DNA of 64,000 bases from positions 145,343 through 209,342 of the forward strand of contig NZ_JAUYFU010000024.1 in NCBI RefSeq assembly GCF_030689645.1. The letters run 5' to 3'. Under the pieces are notes generated by a model. It was given only the letters and a program-made list of their open reading frames with translations, ran no database searches and was not told the DNA's origin. The position numbers were made by a program, and so were the translations under genes. This DNA comes from Humidesulfovibrio sp. (GTDB lineage: Bacteria > Desulfobacterota > Desulfovibrionia > Desulfovibrionales > Desulfovibrionaceae). Positions 16,600 to 26,508 of the stretch are shown piece by piece. Every line of letters starts with the position of its first letter. Positions within the stretch are counted from its first letter, which is position 1.

Positions 16600-17945
16600 T
16601 GATTCGACGAAGCGTTGGCGCAGGGCTCCGGGCGGCGCTGGCCGTTCTTCTGCTGGTGGCCTTGAGCGGCTGCGCCCTGCTGGACCATCTGCCCCGGCAG
16701 TCTCCTGGACGGCCAGCCTCCACTGTGCGCCGCGATCGCACTGGCGCCCCGGCCCAGCCGCGCCAGGACGATGGCTACGCCCCCCGGATCGCCGCAGCAC
16801 GGGTGTATGAGCCCGCAGGGGCGGGCATCTCGGCTTTCCGTCCCCGCAGCGCTTCAGAGGCCCGCGTCTTGGCAGGCCGCCTGGACCCGGCGGGTCAGTC
16901 ATTGCCCACTTTTGCCGCCCTGGCCGAGCCGTTGCGCCTGAGCCTGAGCTTTTTGGGCAGGCAGCGGCAGAGCGCGCCTGCGCTCATCCAGCCTGGCGGC
17001 AGCCTCACCTGGGGCCAGCTTTCAGCCACTGCCCAGGAACTGTACGATATTTTGCCCGACCTGGACGCGAACCCCGGCCTTTTGGCCGAGCGCTTCGTGT
17101 GGTATGAACTGGCTCCAAACCCGCTGGTCACCGGTTATTATTCGCCAGAGGTGGAGGCCAGCCTGACGCGCCAGCCGGGCTTCGAACATCCGCTCTACGG
17201 TCAGCCCCCGGACCTGCGCAAGGCCAGCGCCGAGGAACAGCGGCAGGGGCGCCCAAAGGTTTACCGCGCCTCGGGCGGGGCGGTGACCCCGTATCATGAC
17301 CGCAAGGCCATTGACGTGGACGGCGTTCTCACCGGTCAGGGGTTGGAGATTGCCTGGGTGCGCACCCCGCGTGACGCCTTCGTGCTCCAGACCGAGGGAG
17401 CGGGAACACTGCTTTTGACTGACGGCAGTCGCCGCACGGTGCAGTACAAGGCTGGAAACGGGCATGATTTCCAGGGGCTGGGGCAGCTTTTGCTGTCCAC
17501 TGGAACCCTGCCGAAGGAGCGCCTCTCGAAGGAGTCCATCCGCCAGTGGTGTGATGCCAATCCTGAACGTGCGCAAGAGGTTATGGCTCAAAATCGTAGC
17601 TACGTTTTTTTTGAGCTGCGGCCTGGCCCAAACGTCGGAGCCATGGAAAAACCGTTGACTGCGCTGGTCAGTCTGGCTACAGACCCAAGTCTTCTACCCT
17701 TGGGAGCCGTGGCCGCTTTGGACATCGGGCTGCCAGGGAAAAACGGCGGCGCGCCCGTCGGCTTTCATGGGCTGGTCCTGGCCCAGGATACCGGCTCTGA
17801 CATCAGGGGCCATCGGCTTGATCTTTATCTGGGCGAAGGCGAAAGTGCCGAGCGTATGGAAGCGGGTCTGCGCTCAAGCGCCGGGCTGCATCTGCTGGTG
17901 AGCAAGAACGCGCTCCGGGCCACTGCATACACGAGAGGACAATGA
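16599..17945 (+). CDS. mltA: Membrane-bound lytic murein transglycosylase A
   Basis: A 448-aa lipoprotein that cleaves the glycan strands of peptidoglycan, leaving 1,6-anhydro ends. The signal peptide ends in the lipobox LSGC (Cys at residue 25). The MltA domain shows TGYYSPEVEAS, the VQYKAGNGHDFQGLG barrel segment and a C-terminal 3D domain with the three aspartates in AQDTGSDIRGHRLDLYLG. The start overlaps the upstream stop (TGATG) and the stop overlaps the DUF4254 start (ATGA). Confidence 0.93.
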   Translation: MIRRSVGAGLRAALAVLLLVALSGCALLDHLPRQSPGRPASTVRRDRTGAPAQPRQDDGYAPRIAAARVYEPAGAGISAFRPRSASEARVLAGRLDPAGQSLPTFAALAEPLRLSLSFLGRQRQSAPALIQPGGSLTWGQLSATAQELYDILPDLDANPGLLAERFVWYELAPNPLVTGYYSPEVEASLTRQPGFEHPLYGQPPDLRKASAEEQRQGRPKVYRASGGAVTPYHDRKAIDVDGVLTGQGLEIAWVRTPRDAFVLQTEGAGTLLLTDGSRRTVQYKAGNGHDFQGLGQLLLSTGTLPKERLSKESIRQWCDANPERAQEVMAQNRSYVFFELRPGPNVGAMEKPLTALVSLATDPSLLPLGAVAALDIGLPGKNGGAPVGFHGLVLAQDTGSDIRGHRLDLYLGEGESAERMEAGLRSSAGLHLLVSKNALRATAYTRGQ

Positions 17946-18598
17946 GTAATCTTTCTTTTGACGACATTCGTTCCTTGCTGCGCCAGGCCTTCGAGGCCCA
18001 GGACAGCACCGTGGCCGACTGGCACCGCCAGGAGCCCGTTTTTTCCACCGAAGTTCCCGACGCAACTGATGCGGCAGGCTTTCTGGATCTTCTCTCGCGC
18101 CAGCACTGGTGCAACTTTCGTTTGTGGCACGTGGAGGACCGCGCGCGCCGCAAGGACGCCGGGGCGGAGCTCATCGCGGACTGCAAGTACGCCATCGACA
18201 AGCTGAACCAGCAGCGCAACGACCTCATTGAGCGCATGGACCTGTTTCTGGTGCGCGCCTTTGATCCCATAGTGCCTTCCGCGCCGCAGGGCGCTCGCGC
18301 CCGTTTCAACACCGAGACCATCGGCGTGGCCCTGGATCGGGGCTCCATCTTGGCGCTCAAGAAATACCATATGCAAGAGCAGGCCGAGCGCGCAGGCGTT
18401 ACGGCGGATTTTGTGTCCGAGTGCAGCCGCAAGTACGCCGTGCTCGCCGAGCAGCGCGCCGATCTCTGCGAGTCGGTCATCGACCTCGTGGATGATTATT
18501 CGGTGGGGCTCAAGCGTCCCAAGGTCTATTACCAGTTCAAGATGTACAACGATCCGCGCCTGAACCCGGAACTTTACACCCGCAAGGCCGGGGCGTAA
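17942..18598 (+). CDS. DUF4254 domain protein
   Basis: A 218-aa soluble protein. [20 protein letters not shown] and the following [21 protein letters not shown] helix correspond to DUF4254. The biochemical role of this family is not known to me. It overlaps mltA by 4 bp and is 25 bp upstream of gatB, so it is probably co-transcribed with both. No membrane segments or signal peptide. Confidence 0.7.
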   Translation: MSNLSFDDIRSLLRQAFEAQDSTVADWHRQEPVFSTEVPDATDAAGFLDLLSRQHWCNFRLWHVEDRARRKDAGAELIADCKYAIDKLNQQRNDLIERMDLFLVRAFDPIVPSAPQGARARFNTETIGVALDRGSILALKKYHMQEQAERAGVTADFVSECSRKYAVLAEQRADLCESVIDLVDDYSVGLKRPKVYYQFKMYNDPRLNPELYTRKAGA

Positions 18599-18623
18599 AC
18601 GCGCGAAGCGAAAAGGGGGGCTC

Positions 18624-20054
18624 ATGGCCAGGTTTGAAACCGTCATAGGCCTTGAGGTGCATGCCCAGCTCAAGACCAGGTCCAAGATTTTCTGCTCCTG
18701 CTCCACGCAGTTCGGTGTGGACCCCAACGAGAACGTGTGCCCCGTGTGCTCTGGCATGCCCGGCGTTCTCCCCGTGCTGAACCGCAAGGTGGTGGAGTAC
18801 GCCGCCAAGATGGGCCTCGCCATCGACTGCGAGATCAACCGCAAGAGCGTGTTCGCCCGCAAGAACTACTTCTACCCAGATCTTCCCAAGGGCTACCAGA
18901 CTTCCCAGTTTGAGCTGCCCATCTGCGAGCGCGGTCATGTGGACATTGTCACCGCCAAGGGGACCAAGCGCGTGGGCGTCACGCGCATCCATATGGAGGA
19001 GGACGCGGGCAAGAACATCCACTCCGCCCACGACAACGCCAGCTTTGTGGACCTGAACCGCGCCTGCGTTCCGCTCATCGAGATCGTATCCGAGCCGGAC
19101 ATGCGCAGCGCAGAGGAGGCCGTGGCCTACCTGAAGGCCCTGCGCAGCATCCTGGTGTACCTGGACATCTGCGACGGCAACATGGAGGAGGGCTCCTTCC
19201 GTTGCGACGCCAACGTGAGCGTGCGGCCCTTTGGCCAGGAGGCCTTCGGCACCCGTGCGGAGCTGAAGAACCTGAACTCCTTCAAGCACGTGCAGAAGGC
19301 CATCGAGTACGAGGTGGAGCGCCAGATTGACCTCATCGAAGACGGCGAGCAGGTGGTGCAGGAGACGCGGCTGTACGACTCCAACAAGGGCACCACGCAC
19401 TCCATGCGCGGGAAAGAAGAAGCCCACGACTACCGCTATTTCCCTTGCCCGGACCTGGTACCCCTGGTGCTGGCCGAGGAGTGGCTGGCGCAGTGGAAGT
19501 CCGAGCTGCCGGAGCTGCCCAAGGCGCGCGAGGTGCGCTTCAAAGAACAGTATGGATTGCAGGCTGATGCCGCCGAGGTGCTTACGGCGGAGCGCGACAT
19601 GGCCGAGTACTACGAGGCTGCCGTAAAGGCTTTCAATGAGCCCAAGAAGATTTCCAATTGGCTCATGACCGACATCATGCGCGAATTGAACGTGAGCGGT
19701 GGCCGCGCAGCGGACCTCAAGCTTGCGCCGGAGGGCTTGGCCTGTCTGGTGCGCCTGGTGGAAGAGGGCAAGATCAGCGCCAAGAGCGGCAAGGACATCT
19801 TGCCCGAACTGCTTGAGACCGGCGGCGATCCCGAGGCGCTGGTCAAGGCCAAGGGGCTGGTGCAGATTTCCGACACTTCGGCCCTGGCGGCTGACATCGA
19901 CGCTGTGCTGGCCGAGAACCCCAAGGAGCTTGCGGAGTACCGCGCGGGCAAGACCAAGCTCATGGGTTTCTTCGTCGGCCAGATCATGCGCCGCACCAAG
20001 GGCCAGGCCAACCCGGCTGTAGTGAACCAGTTGTTGGCCGAAAAACTCAACTAG
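18624..20054 (+). CDS. gatB: Asp/Glu-tRNA amidotransferase subunit B
   Basis: A 476-aa GatB, the kinase/amidation subunit of the GatCAB complex that converts Glu-tRNA(Gln) and Asp-tRNA(Asn) to the amidated forms. Signatures are [29 protein letters not shown] (the catalytic cradle), [10 protein letters not shown] and a C-terminal YqeY-like domain ending [14 protein letters not shown]. Length is normal. gatA and gatC are not in the window. GGGGG precedes the start. Confidence 0.97.
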   Translation: MARFETVIGLEVHAQLKTRSKIFCSCSTQFGVDPNENVCPVCSGMPGVLPVLNRKVVEYAAKMGLAIDCEINRKSVFARKNYFYPDLPKGYQTSQFELPICERGHVDIVTAKGTKRVGVTRIHMEEDAGKNIHSAHDNASFVDLNRACVPLIEIVSEPDMRSAEEAVAYLKALRSILVYLDICDGNMEEGSFRCDANVSVRPFGQEAFGTRAELKNLNSFKHVQKAIEYEVERQIDLIEDGEQVVQETRLYDSNKGTTHSMRGKEEAHDYRYFPCPDLVPLVLAEEWLAQWKSELPELPKAREVRFKEQYGLQADAAEVLTAERDMAEYYEAAVKAFNEPKKISNWLMTDIMRELNVSGGRAADLKLAPEGLACLVRLVEEGKISAKSGKDILPELLETGGDPEALVKAKGLVQISDTSALAADIDAVLAENPKELAEYRAGKTKLMGFFVGQIMRRTKGQANPAVVNQLLAEKLN

Positions 20055-20086
20055 CTGATAGAGTATCTATTCCGAAGGATCCCCCC

Positions 20087-21121
20087 ATGACCGAGCATAT
20101 TCAGTACTCTCCGGATAAGGACGCCCTTGTCCTGCTTGACCAGCGCTACCTGCCCACGCGGGAGGAATGGTTCGTCTGCAAGACCGTGAAGGACATCTGC
20201 GAGGCCCTCGTTGTCATGGTGGTGCGCGGCGCCCCGGCCATCGGCGTCACCGCCGCCTATGGCTGCTATCTGGCCGCGCGCGAGGTTGCCGGAACGCCTG
20301 ATTGGAAGCCCGCCCTGGCCGCCAAGCTGGAGCAGATCGCCAGCGCCCGGCCCACGGCTGTAAACTTGCGCTGGGCCGTACGCCTCATGCAGGCGGAATG
20401 GGCCAAGCACCCGGAATTCTCCTTCGACGAACTTGCTGATTTTTGGCTGGCCACGGCCAGGGTCGTCCATGTGGAGGACATCGCCACCTGCGAGGCCATC
20501 GGCCGGTCGGGCGCAGACCTTTTGGACGACGGCGACACGGTGATGACCCACTGCAACGCGGGCGCGCTGGCTACCGCCGGGTACGGCACGGCCCTTGCGC
20601 CCATCCGCGCGGCCATTGCCCAGGGCAAGAGCATCCAAGTCATCGCCAACGAGACCCGGCCCTTTTTGCAGGGTGCGCGCCTTACCGCTTATGAACTGCA
20701 CAAGGACGGCATCCCGGTGAAGGTGGCCTGCGACAATGCCTGCGCCCTGCTCATGCAGCGCGGCCTGGTGCAGAAGGTCATCGTGGGAGCGGATCGCATC
20801 GCGGCCAACGGCGACGCGGCCAACAAGATCGGCACCTTCGGCGTGGCGCTCTTGGCCAAGGAATTCGGCATTCCGTTCTACGTGGCCGCCCCTGTGTCCA
20901 CCATCGACCCGGAAACCGCCGATGGCAGCCTCATCCCCATCGAGGACCGCACCCCCCGCGAGGTGACCCACGTGGGCCATACGCAGATCACCCCGGACGG
21001 AGTAGGCGTGTTCAACTTCGCCTTTGACGTGACTCCGGCCCGGCTGATCCATGGCATCATCACCGAGCGCGGCGTGCTCACCGCTCCCTACACGGAGGCC
21101 ATCGCGAAACTTTTTAAATAG
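20087..21121 (+). CDS. mtnA: S-methyl-5-thioribose-1-phosphate isomerase
   Basis: A 344-aa MtnA/eIF2B-related isomerase of methionine salvage, converting methylthioribose-1-phosphate to methylthioribulose-1-phosphate. Motifs are [32 protein letters not shown] (catalytic Cys region), [17 protein letters not shown] and [17 protein letters not shown] (catalytic Asp). Other salvage genes are not nearby. Alternative members of this fold act on ribose-1,5-bisphosphate, but the motif set favours MtnA. Confidence 0.92.
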   Translation: MTEHIQYSPDKDALVLLDQRYLPTREEWFVCKTVKDICEALVVMVVRGAPAIGVTAAYGCYLAAREVAGTPDWKPALAAKLEQIASARPTAVNLRWAVRLMQAEWAKHPEFSFDELADFWLATARVVHVEDIATCEAIGRSGADLLDDGDTVMTHCNAGALATAGYGTALAPIRAAIAQGKSIQVIANETRPFLQGARLTAYELHKDGIPVKVACDNACALLMQRGLVQKVIVGADRIAANGDAANKIGTFGVALLAKEFGIPFYVAAPVSTIDPETADGSLIPIEDRTPREVTHVGHTQITPDGVGVFNFAFDVTPARLIHGIITERGVLTAPYTEAIAKLFK

Positions 21122-21145
21122 TTCCTTTCAGGAACAAGCCGTCTC

Positions 21146-21240
21146 GCGGGAGCTCGGAAAAACCGGGCTGAGAGGATCCCTTGCACTGCTGTGGGATCGA
21201 CCGAGAACCTGTCCGGGTAATGCCGACGAAGGGAGTATCT
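21146..21240 (+). promoter_or_regulatory. TPP riboswitch (THI element)
   Basis: The conserved THI-box blocks are present in order: CTGAGA at 21168-21173 after a paired GCTCGG/CCGGGC-type arm, then an arm ending in GAACCTG, then GGGTAATGCCGACGAAGGGA at 21214-21233. The 5' CGGGAG and 3' strand could close the P1 stem. It sits in the leader of the thiazole synthase gene and is followed by an intrinsic terminator, consistent with TPP-triggered premature termination. Confidence 0.9.
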
Positions 21241-21253
21241 GCACTGGCGGAGC

Positions 21254-21279
21254 GCCGTCCCTTCAACGGGACGGCTTTT
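21254..21279 (+). terminator. Riboswitch-controlled terminator
   Basis: A perfect 8-bp stem GCCGTCCC / GGGACGGC with a TTCAAC loop is followed by TTTT. It lies 14 bp after the TPP aptamer and about 50 bp before the thi4 start, as expected for the expression platform. Confidence 0.85.
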
Positions 21280-21328
21280 CGTTTGGGGCCCCATTCGGGA
21301 AAACCTTAACAGTAGCAGGAGTATCACA

Positions 21329-22114
21329 ATGATTATTGATGAGAGGATTGTCACAGAGGCCATCGCCAGCACGTTCTTCGACAAGTTCAAGAGCTGCCTG
21401 GATCTCGACGTCGCCATTGTCGGCGGCGGGCCTTCGGGCCTCACCGCAGCCTGGAAGCTGGCCGAGGCTGGCCGAAAGGTGGCGCTTTTCGAGCGCAAGC
21501 TCTCCGTGGGCGGCGGCATGTGGGGCGGCGGCATGACCTGGACCAGCATCGTGGTGCAGGAGGAGGCCAAAAGCATCCTTGAGGACGCCGGCGTGGCGCT
21601 CATCGAATATAAACCTGGATATTTTGTTGCCGACTCTGTGGCCGCCACTGCCGCTTTGGCCTACCAGGCAACCCGCGCAGGGGCTCAGGTGTTCAACTGC
21701 ACCAGCGTGGAAGACGTGGTATTGCGAGAAGTTGACGGCGTGAAGCGGGTCATGGGCCTCGTGGTGAATTCCAGCCCGGTGGAGATCGCGAGGCTGCACG
21801 TTGACCCGCTTGTGCTTCACTGCAAACATGCCATAGAATGCACGGGACACGATGTGGAGATGCTGAAGACCCTGGTGCGCAAAAATGGCGTCAAGCTGAA
21901 CACCCCCAGCGGCGGCATCGAGGGCGAGCAGTCCATGTGGGCCGACGTGGCCGAGGCCAACACCGTGCGCTACACGCGTGAGGTTTTCCCCGGCGTGTGG
22001 GTTGCCGGCATGGCCGCCAACGCCACCTACGGCTCCTATCGCATGGGGCCGATCTTTGGCGGCATGCTGCTCTCCGGCGTAAAGGTGGCCGAGGCCATTA
22101 ACGAATTATTGTAA
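21329..22114 (+). CDS. thi4: Thi4-type ADP-thiazole synthase, sulfide-dependent (His) form
   Basis: A 261-aa Thi4 that builds the ADP-thiazole carboxylate precursor of thiamine from NAD, glycine and a sulfur source. The N-terminal dinucleotide fold VAIVGGGPSGLTAAWKL and GGGMWGGGM are typical, as is the C-terminal GVWVAGMAANATYGSYRMGP. The sulfur-donating Cys of yeast/plant Thi4, in a C-M-D-P-N motif, aligns with His157 here (RLHVDPL). Proteins with His use free sulfide and turn over catalytically, as shown for archaeal Thi4. It stands alone behind the TPP riboswitch with AGGAG before the start. Confidence 0.92.
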   Translation: MIIDERIVTEAIASTFFDKFKSCLDLDVAIVGGGPSGLTAAWKLAEAGRKVALFERKLSVGGGMWGGGMTWTSIVVQEEAKSILEDAGVALIEYKPGYFVADSVAATAALAYQATRAGAQVFNCTSVEDVVLREVDGVKRVMGLVVNSSPVEIARLHVDPLVLHCKHAIECTGHDVEMLKTLVRKNGVKLNTPSGGIEGEQSMWADVAEANTVRYTREVFPGVWVAGMAANATYGSYRMGPIFGGMLLSGVKVAEAINELL

Positions 22115-22143
22115 TGAAGTATCATAACTTATAGTAACGAAGT

Positions 22144-22167
22144 CCTGGCCGGGGCGACCCGGCCAGG
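22144..22167. other. GC-rich hairpin between thi4 and der
   Basis: A perfect 10-bp inverted repeat CCTGGCCGGG / CCCGGCCAGG with a GCGA tetraloop lies 30 bp after thi4. It has no T-run, so it could slow polymerase or protect the mRNA end, but it is not a classical intrinsic terminator. Confidence 0.5.
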
Positions 22168-22183
22168 CATCTGGAAACCGACC

Positions 22184-23695
22184 ATGTTGCCCATTATCGC
22201 TCTTTTAGGCCGCCCCAATGTGGGCAAAAGCAGCCTGTTCAACCGCCTGGTGCGTCAGAACAAGTCCATTACCCACGACCTCCCCGGAGTCACCCGCGAC
22301 CGCATATATGGTGAAGTCTTTGAGGAGGGCGTCCGCTTCGCCGTCATCGACACCGGCGGCATGCTGCCGGACTCCGAGGACGGCGGCATGGACAGGAGCG
22401 TGTTCGACCAGGCCACAGATGCTCTGGACGAGGCCGACGTGGTTCTTTTCGTTGTGGATGGCCGTGAAGGCATGACCGGGCTGGACCAGGCCGTGAGCGA
22501 GAAGATCCGTTCCTCGGGCAAGCCCGTGCTGCTGGTGGTGAACAAGGTGGACGGCCCGGAGCAGGAGGCCAAGGCCACCGTTGATTTTCACGCGCTGGGC
22601 TTTGAGATGACCACGGTCTCCGCTGCCCACGGCTACGGCCTGAACTCCTTCCGCGAGCGTATTGCCGAGCTGGCCAAGCCTTTTGTGACGCCCGAGCCAG
22701 CCGACGGCCCTGAGCTGGGCCTTAAGCTGTGCATGCTGGGCCGCCCCAACGCGGGCAAGTCCTCCCTCGTCAACACCCTTGTGGGCCAGAACCGGCAGAT
22801 CGTCAGCGATGTTGCGGGAACCACCCGCGACTCAGTTGACGTGGGTTTTGAACTGGAGGGTCGCCGCTACACCTTTGTGGACACTGCTGGCGTGCGCCGC
22901 CGCACGTCCATCACCGACCACCTGGAAAAGCTTTCGGTGTACCGGGCCCTGTCCTCCAGCAAGCGCGCCGACGTCACCATTCTTGTGCTGGACGCCATGG
23001 AAGGCTTGAGCCACCAGGACAAGCGGCTCATCGCCTATCTGGCGGAGCAGCGCACCCCCTTCATGGTGGCCGTGAACAAGGTGGACCTTGTGCATAAGGA
23101 TCGCATGGACGAATTGCGCGAGGCCTATGGCGAGGCTCTGCGCATCTGCTCCTATGTCCCGGTGTTGTACATTTCCGCCCTCACAGGCGCAGGCACGAAC
23201 AAGATCCTGCCCTTGGCCGAGGAGATCCGCCGCGAGTGCGTCATCCGCATCGGCACCGGCGCCCTCAACCGCGCCATGTCCGAGGCCACCACCAAGCACC
23301 AGCCCCCGGTCATCAAGCGCCGCAGGGCCAAGTTCTACTACCTGACCCAGGCTGACGAAGATCCGCCAATGTTCGTGTTCTTCGTGAACGATGCGGACCT
23401 GGTGCCTGACGCCTATGGCAAGTACCTCGAAAACCAGTTGCGCAAGCTTCTTAAGATTAAGAAGGCTCCGCTGGCGGCGGTGTTCCGCTCCAGCCACGAG
23501 AAGAAAGAGGCCGAGCGTCCGCTCAATAACCGCCAGCCCCGGCTTGGCAAGTCGCGCCGTGAAATGGACGCCGCAAACGTGGACAAGCCGGCCCGGGCCG
23601 CCAAGCCTGGCAAGTCTTCGTCTTCGGGCAAGGCCTCGGCCAACAGCAAGCGGTCCGCCGGCGCAAAAACTGCGGCGTCGCGCAAGAAGGGTTGA
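22184..23695 (+). CDS. der: Ribosome biogenesis GTPase Der (EngA)
   Basis: A 503-aa tandem GTPase needed for 50S subunit assembly. The first G domain has GRPNVGKS at residues 9-16 and DTGG; the second has GRPNAGKS at about 186-193, DTAG and NKVD. A KH-like domain follows (KFYYLTQADEDPPMFVFFVN). The last ~65 residues form a Lys/Ala/Ser-rich tail (many K/R) not found in shorter homologues, probably an rRNA-binding extension. Confidence 0.97.
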   Translation: MLPIIALLGRPNVGKSSLFNRLVRQNKSITHDLPGVTRDRIYGEVFEEGVRFAVIDTGGMLPDSEDGGMDRSVFDQATDALDEADVVLFVVDGREGMTGLDQAVSEKIRSSGKPVLLVVNKVDGPEQEAKATVDFHALGFEMTTVSAAHGYGLNSFRERIAELAKPFVTPEPADGPELGLKLCMLGRPNAGKSSLVNTLVGQNRQIVSDVAGTTRDSVDVGFELEGRRYTFVDTAGVRRRTSITDHLEKLSVYRALSSSKRADVTILVLDAMEGLSHQDKRLIAYLAEQRTPFMVAVNKVDLVHKDRMDELREAYGEALRICSYVPVLYISALTGAGTNKILPLAEEIRRECVIRIGTGALNRAMSEATTKHQPPVIKRRRAKFYYLTQADEDPPMFVFFVNDADLVPDAYGKYLENQLRKLLKIKKAPLAAVFRSSHEKKEAERPLNNRQPRLGKSRREMDAANVDKPARAAKPGKSSSSGKASANSKRSAGAKTAASRKKG

Positions 23696-23709
23696 TTTTT
23701 GAGAATGCC

Positions 23710-23738
23710 TTGACATTCTGCTGAACGAAAGGGTAAAG
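23710..23738 (+). promoter_or_regulatory. Possible sigma-70 promoter of tRNA-Ser
   Basis: TTGACA at 23710-23715 is a perfect -35; the best -10 at a 17-bp spacing (GTAAAG) is poor. It lies about 35 bp before the tRNA-Ser gene. Confidence 0.35.
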
Positions 23739-23770
23739 GGTTCGTCCGCGCCCGCAAGGGACGCTTTATT

Positions 23771-23868
<98 letters not shown>

Positions 23869-23872
23869 TTAT

Positions 23873-23918
23873 AAAAGCCTTGTTCCTCGGTATGTTGCCG
23901 GAGAACAAGGCTTTTTTC
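23873..23918 (+). terminator. Terminator after tRNA-Ser (island-borne)
   Basis: A 13-bp stem AAAAGCCTTGTTC / GAACAAGGCTTTT runs into TTTTTTC just inside the left island boundary. The element therefore supplies a replacement terminator for the tRNA gene, whose own terminator was displaced to 46812. Confidence 0.85.
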
Positions 23919-23962
23919 TTTTCACTGCTCCAGTACTCTGTTACAGTGGAGGTATGGAGCAG

Positions 23963-25741
23963 ATGCCCAAACACCCGAGACTTTGCCGTCGTGGCGCGAC
24001 CTATTATCACCGTGCCGCAATCCCCGTTGATATCGCTGACAGCTACCCCAAGACGGAAGAGACCTTTTCCCTTGGCACCAAGGACCACCAGGAAGCGGTG
24101 CGTCGTGTGCGCGTCGCTGCTGCCGAGGTGGACCGGAAGTTCGAGGCTCATCGCAGGATGCTCGCCCAGAAGGCGAAGCCTCCGCTGAAGGAGCTGTCGG
24201 GCGAAGAGATCAAGCGCATCGGCGAGGTCTACTACACGTATCTCCTGGAAGAGGACGAGGCCATCCGCTCCGAGCAGTTCTCCGAAGAGGAACGTCCGAC
24301 CATCGTGCTGGATGATGATGCGGACGTAAACGAGATCATCCGCACCCACGGGTTTCGTCCCCCTAACTTCGAGGGCTACGCCGAGGATAAAGATGCCATT
24401 GATGAGTTGACCCGCCACGATTACGCCCGTGGCAAGGTGAACTCGTTCTACAAGGGCGAGGCCGAAGAGGTGCTGACCTGGGAAGGGATCAGCGTGAACC
24501 TTGATCCAGCCTCGCCCAGTTGGCGCAAGCTGGCCCGCGAACTTCAGGCAGCCACGATCAAGGCCACCAAGGCCGTCCGCTTGAGGAATGAGGGTGAGGT
24601 CGTGGAAACGCCTCGCGTCCCCGGCCAGAGACCAGAGTCGCGTGTGCCGCTGCTTTCCATGGCCGTCGAACAGTGGGTCGAGGAAAAGGCCCGGACGAGT
24701 TGGGTCGCCAAGACCAAGCGTTAGCATTGCAAGTGGATGGAACACTTCATCGCGGCCATCGGGGACCGGCCCCTGGATGCGTACACCAAGACGGACGCCA
24801 GGGCCTACAAGTCCATGCTGCTCAAGCTGCCTGCCAACTGGGTCAAGTTCAGCGAACTTCAGGGCCTGCCGCTCGACAAGGCTTCCACCAAGGCCCAGGA
24901 GCTTGGCATGGAGCCGATGACCGAGAGCAACGTCAACAAGCTGCTGGGCTTTGTCGGCTCGTTCTGGACGTGGGCCTCTGACCAGTATGACGAGGCACCG
25001 GCCAACCCGTTCAAGGGCCTCAAGATCAAGCAGCGCAAGCGCATCCGTGAAGAGCGTGATCCGTTCTCGGTGGAGGAGCTTCGAGCCATCTTCAGCGCTC
25101 CGATCTACACCGGGTGCGCATCACTCCGGGAATGGAAGAGACCTGGAGCGTTTGTTCCCCGCAACTCCGGCATGTTCTGGGTTCCGTTGCTCAGCCTGTT
25201 CACGGGCGCTCGCATGGGGGAGATCATCCAGCTCTACGTCGAGGATGTGCGGCAAGAGGATGGCATCACCTTCCTCGACCTCAATGACAATGGCGAGGAC
25301 AAGCGCCTGAAGACAACCTATTCCCAGCGGTCCATCCCGATCCATGCGTCCATTTTGGACAAGGGCTTCATGGACCATGTGGCCTTGTGCCGCAGCCAGG
25401 GACAGAAGCGGCTGTTTCCTGATCTCGCCATGGGCGAGGATGGCTACTATTCCACGCCCTTTTCCAAGCACTTCAGCCGCTTCCTCAGGGCCATCGGCAT
25501 CAAGAACCGCAAGAACGCCTTCCACAGCTTCCGGCACAGCTTCGAGGACGCCTGCCGTGACTCGGACATCCCCAAGGAGATCATGGACGCTCTCCAGGGG
25601 CATGGCCAGGAGGGCATGTCCGAACGGTACGGGCGGGGCTACTACCTGAAGAAGCTGGACGAGGCGATGAAACGGTTCCAGTACCGCGACCTCGACCTCT
25701 CGCATCTCAATGTTTTGGCGCAAAAATCCGAGAGGCCGTAA
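23963..25741 (+). pseudogene. Tyrosine site-specific integrase interrupted by in-frame TAG
   Basis: One continuous reading frame is broken only by TAG at 24722-24724. The N-terminal half (about 253 aa) starts MPKHPRLCRRGATYYHRAAI, the arm-binding type start of DUF6538-like integrases. After the stop the frame continues; an ATG at 24737 lacks a ribosome-binding site. The C-terminal piece (334 aa from that ATG) keeps all catalytic residues: Arg159 (TGARMGEI), His263/Arg266 (HSFRH), His289 and Tyr298 (SERYG). The stop falls at the start of the core-binding domain and would be a single C-to-T change from CAG. The start at 23963 is preferred to 23954 by Shine-Dalgarno spacing. It may be a pseudogene, a suppressed amber codon, or a sequencing error. 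Confidence 0.85.
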
Positions 25742-25742
25742 C

Positions 25743-26444
25743 ATGGTGATTGACTCGGATTTACCCCCCGTCCCCCGGGTCTCCTTTGATGAGCTGTTGC
25801 TCGAGTGCATCGACGCGCTTGTGACTCCTAGCATGGAAGGTGCTGGGCGCGAGATACATCTCCTGTTGCTTGATGAGGCCTCAAAGGAACCTAGCCACTC
25901 AGAGCATCTCCAGGAAACGCTGAAAGAGGTTGCGGACATCTTCCGTAATCCGGGTAGTATTAATCCCGATCATGATCCTAGCAGCCCCAAAGCTCGAGCA
26001 GAAAGTCTTGCGGCTGCTTTGAGCCAGGAGCTAGGGCAGGCTGGCCCACGTTATATTTTCCACGGGACCATTTGGGGGAGGCTGGCCGGGATCGCCAACG
26101 AAGGTCTTGTTCCGGGGCGGTTTACCGTGTGGAATGATGATGTGGCTTCCAGAAAGTATTGCGATTCAGCGGTATTCTTCACTGCGTCGTGGCGTCGTGC
26201 CGTGTGGTGGGCAGATGCGGCGCATCACTGTTCTCGGGGCAGGCGAGATAGCAAGCACCGAACACCAGTCATTATTCGTATTTCGGCTGACGGGCTGAGA
26301 CTTGAACCGGACCAACGAGCAGTCTTTCCCGGCTGCCTCATGGTGCGTTCCACCGTGAGCTTGGTTGATCCGCACGTCATATCCGGTCAGTTTTCTGGGT
26401 TTCCAATCTGGCGTCCGCTTGCCGAGGTCCTTGCCACCAAGTAG
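25743..26444 (+). CDS. Putative ADP-ribosyltransferase-fold protein (PARP/Tpt1-like)
   Basis: A 233-aa protein beginning 1 bp after the integrase stop. Residues 104-160 read RYIFHGTIWGRLAGIANEGL then VPG and AVFFTASWRRAVWWA. This follows the pattern of the ADP-ribosyltransferase superfamily: HGT (His107) that holds NAD, an I..GL..P stretch, then an F/Y-F-T/A-x-S strand-helix. The later VIIRISADGL and VSLVDPHVI recall Tpt1/KptA. The N-terminal 100 residues match nothing I know. Substrate unknown; a toxin or anti-phage effector role is inference from the island context. Confidence 0.5.
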   Translation: MVIDSDLPPVPRVSFDELLLECIDALVTPSMEGAGREIHLLLLDEASKEPSHSEHLQETLKEVADIFRNPGSINPDHDPSSPKARAESLAAALSQELGQAGPRYIFHGTIWGRLAGIANEGLVPGRFTVWNDDVASRKYCDSAVFFTASWRRAVWWADAAHHCSRGRRDSKHRTPVIIRISADGLRLEPDQRAVFPGCLMVRSTVSLVDPHVISGQFSGFPIWRPLAEVLATK

Positions 26445-26508
26445 CAGGGCGTGCTAGGTACAGAATGGCGTAACGAACATTGCGCCAATTTGTACCCGGA
26501 GGCCCACC

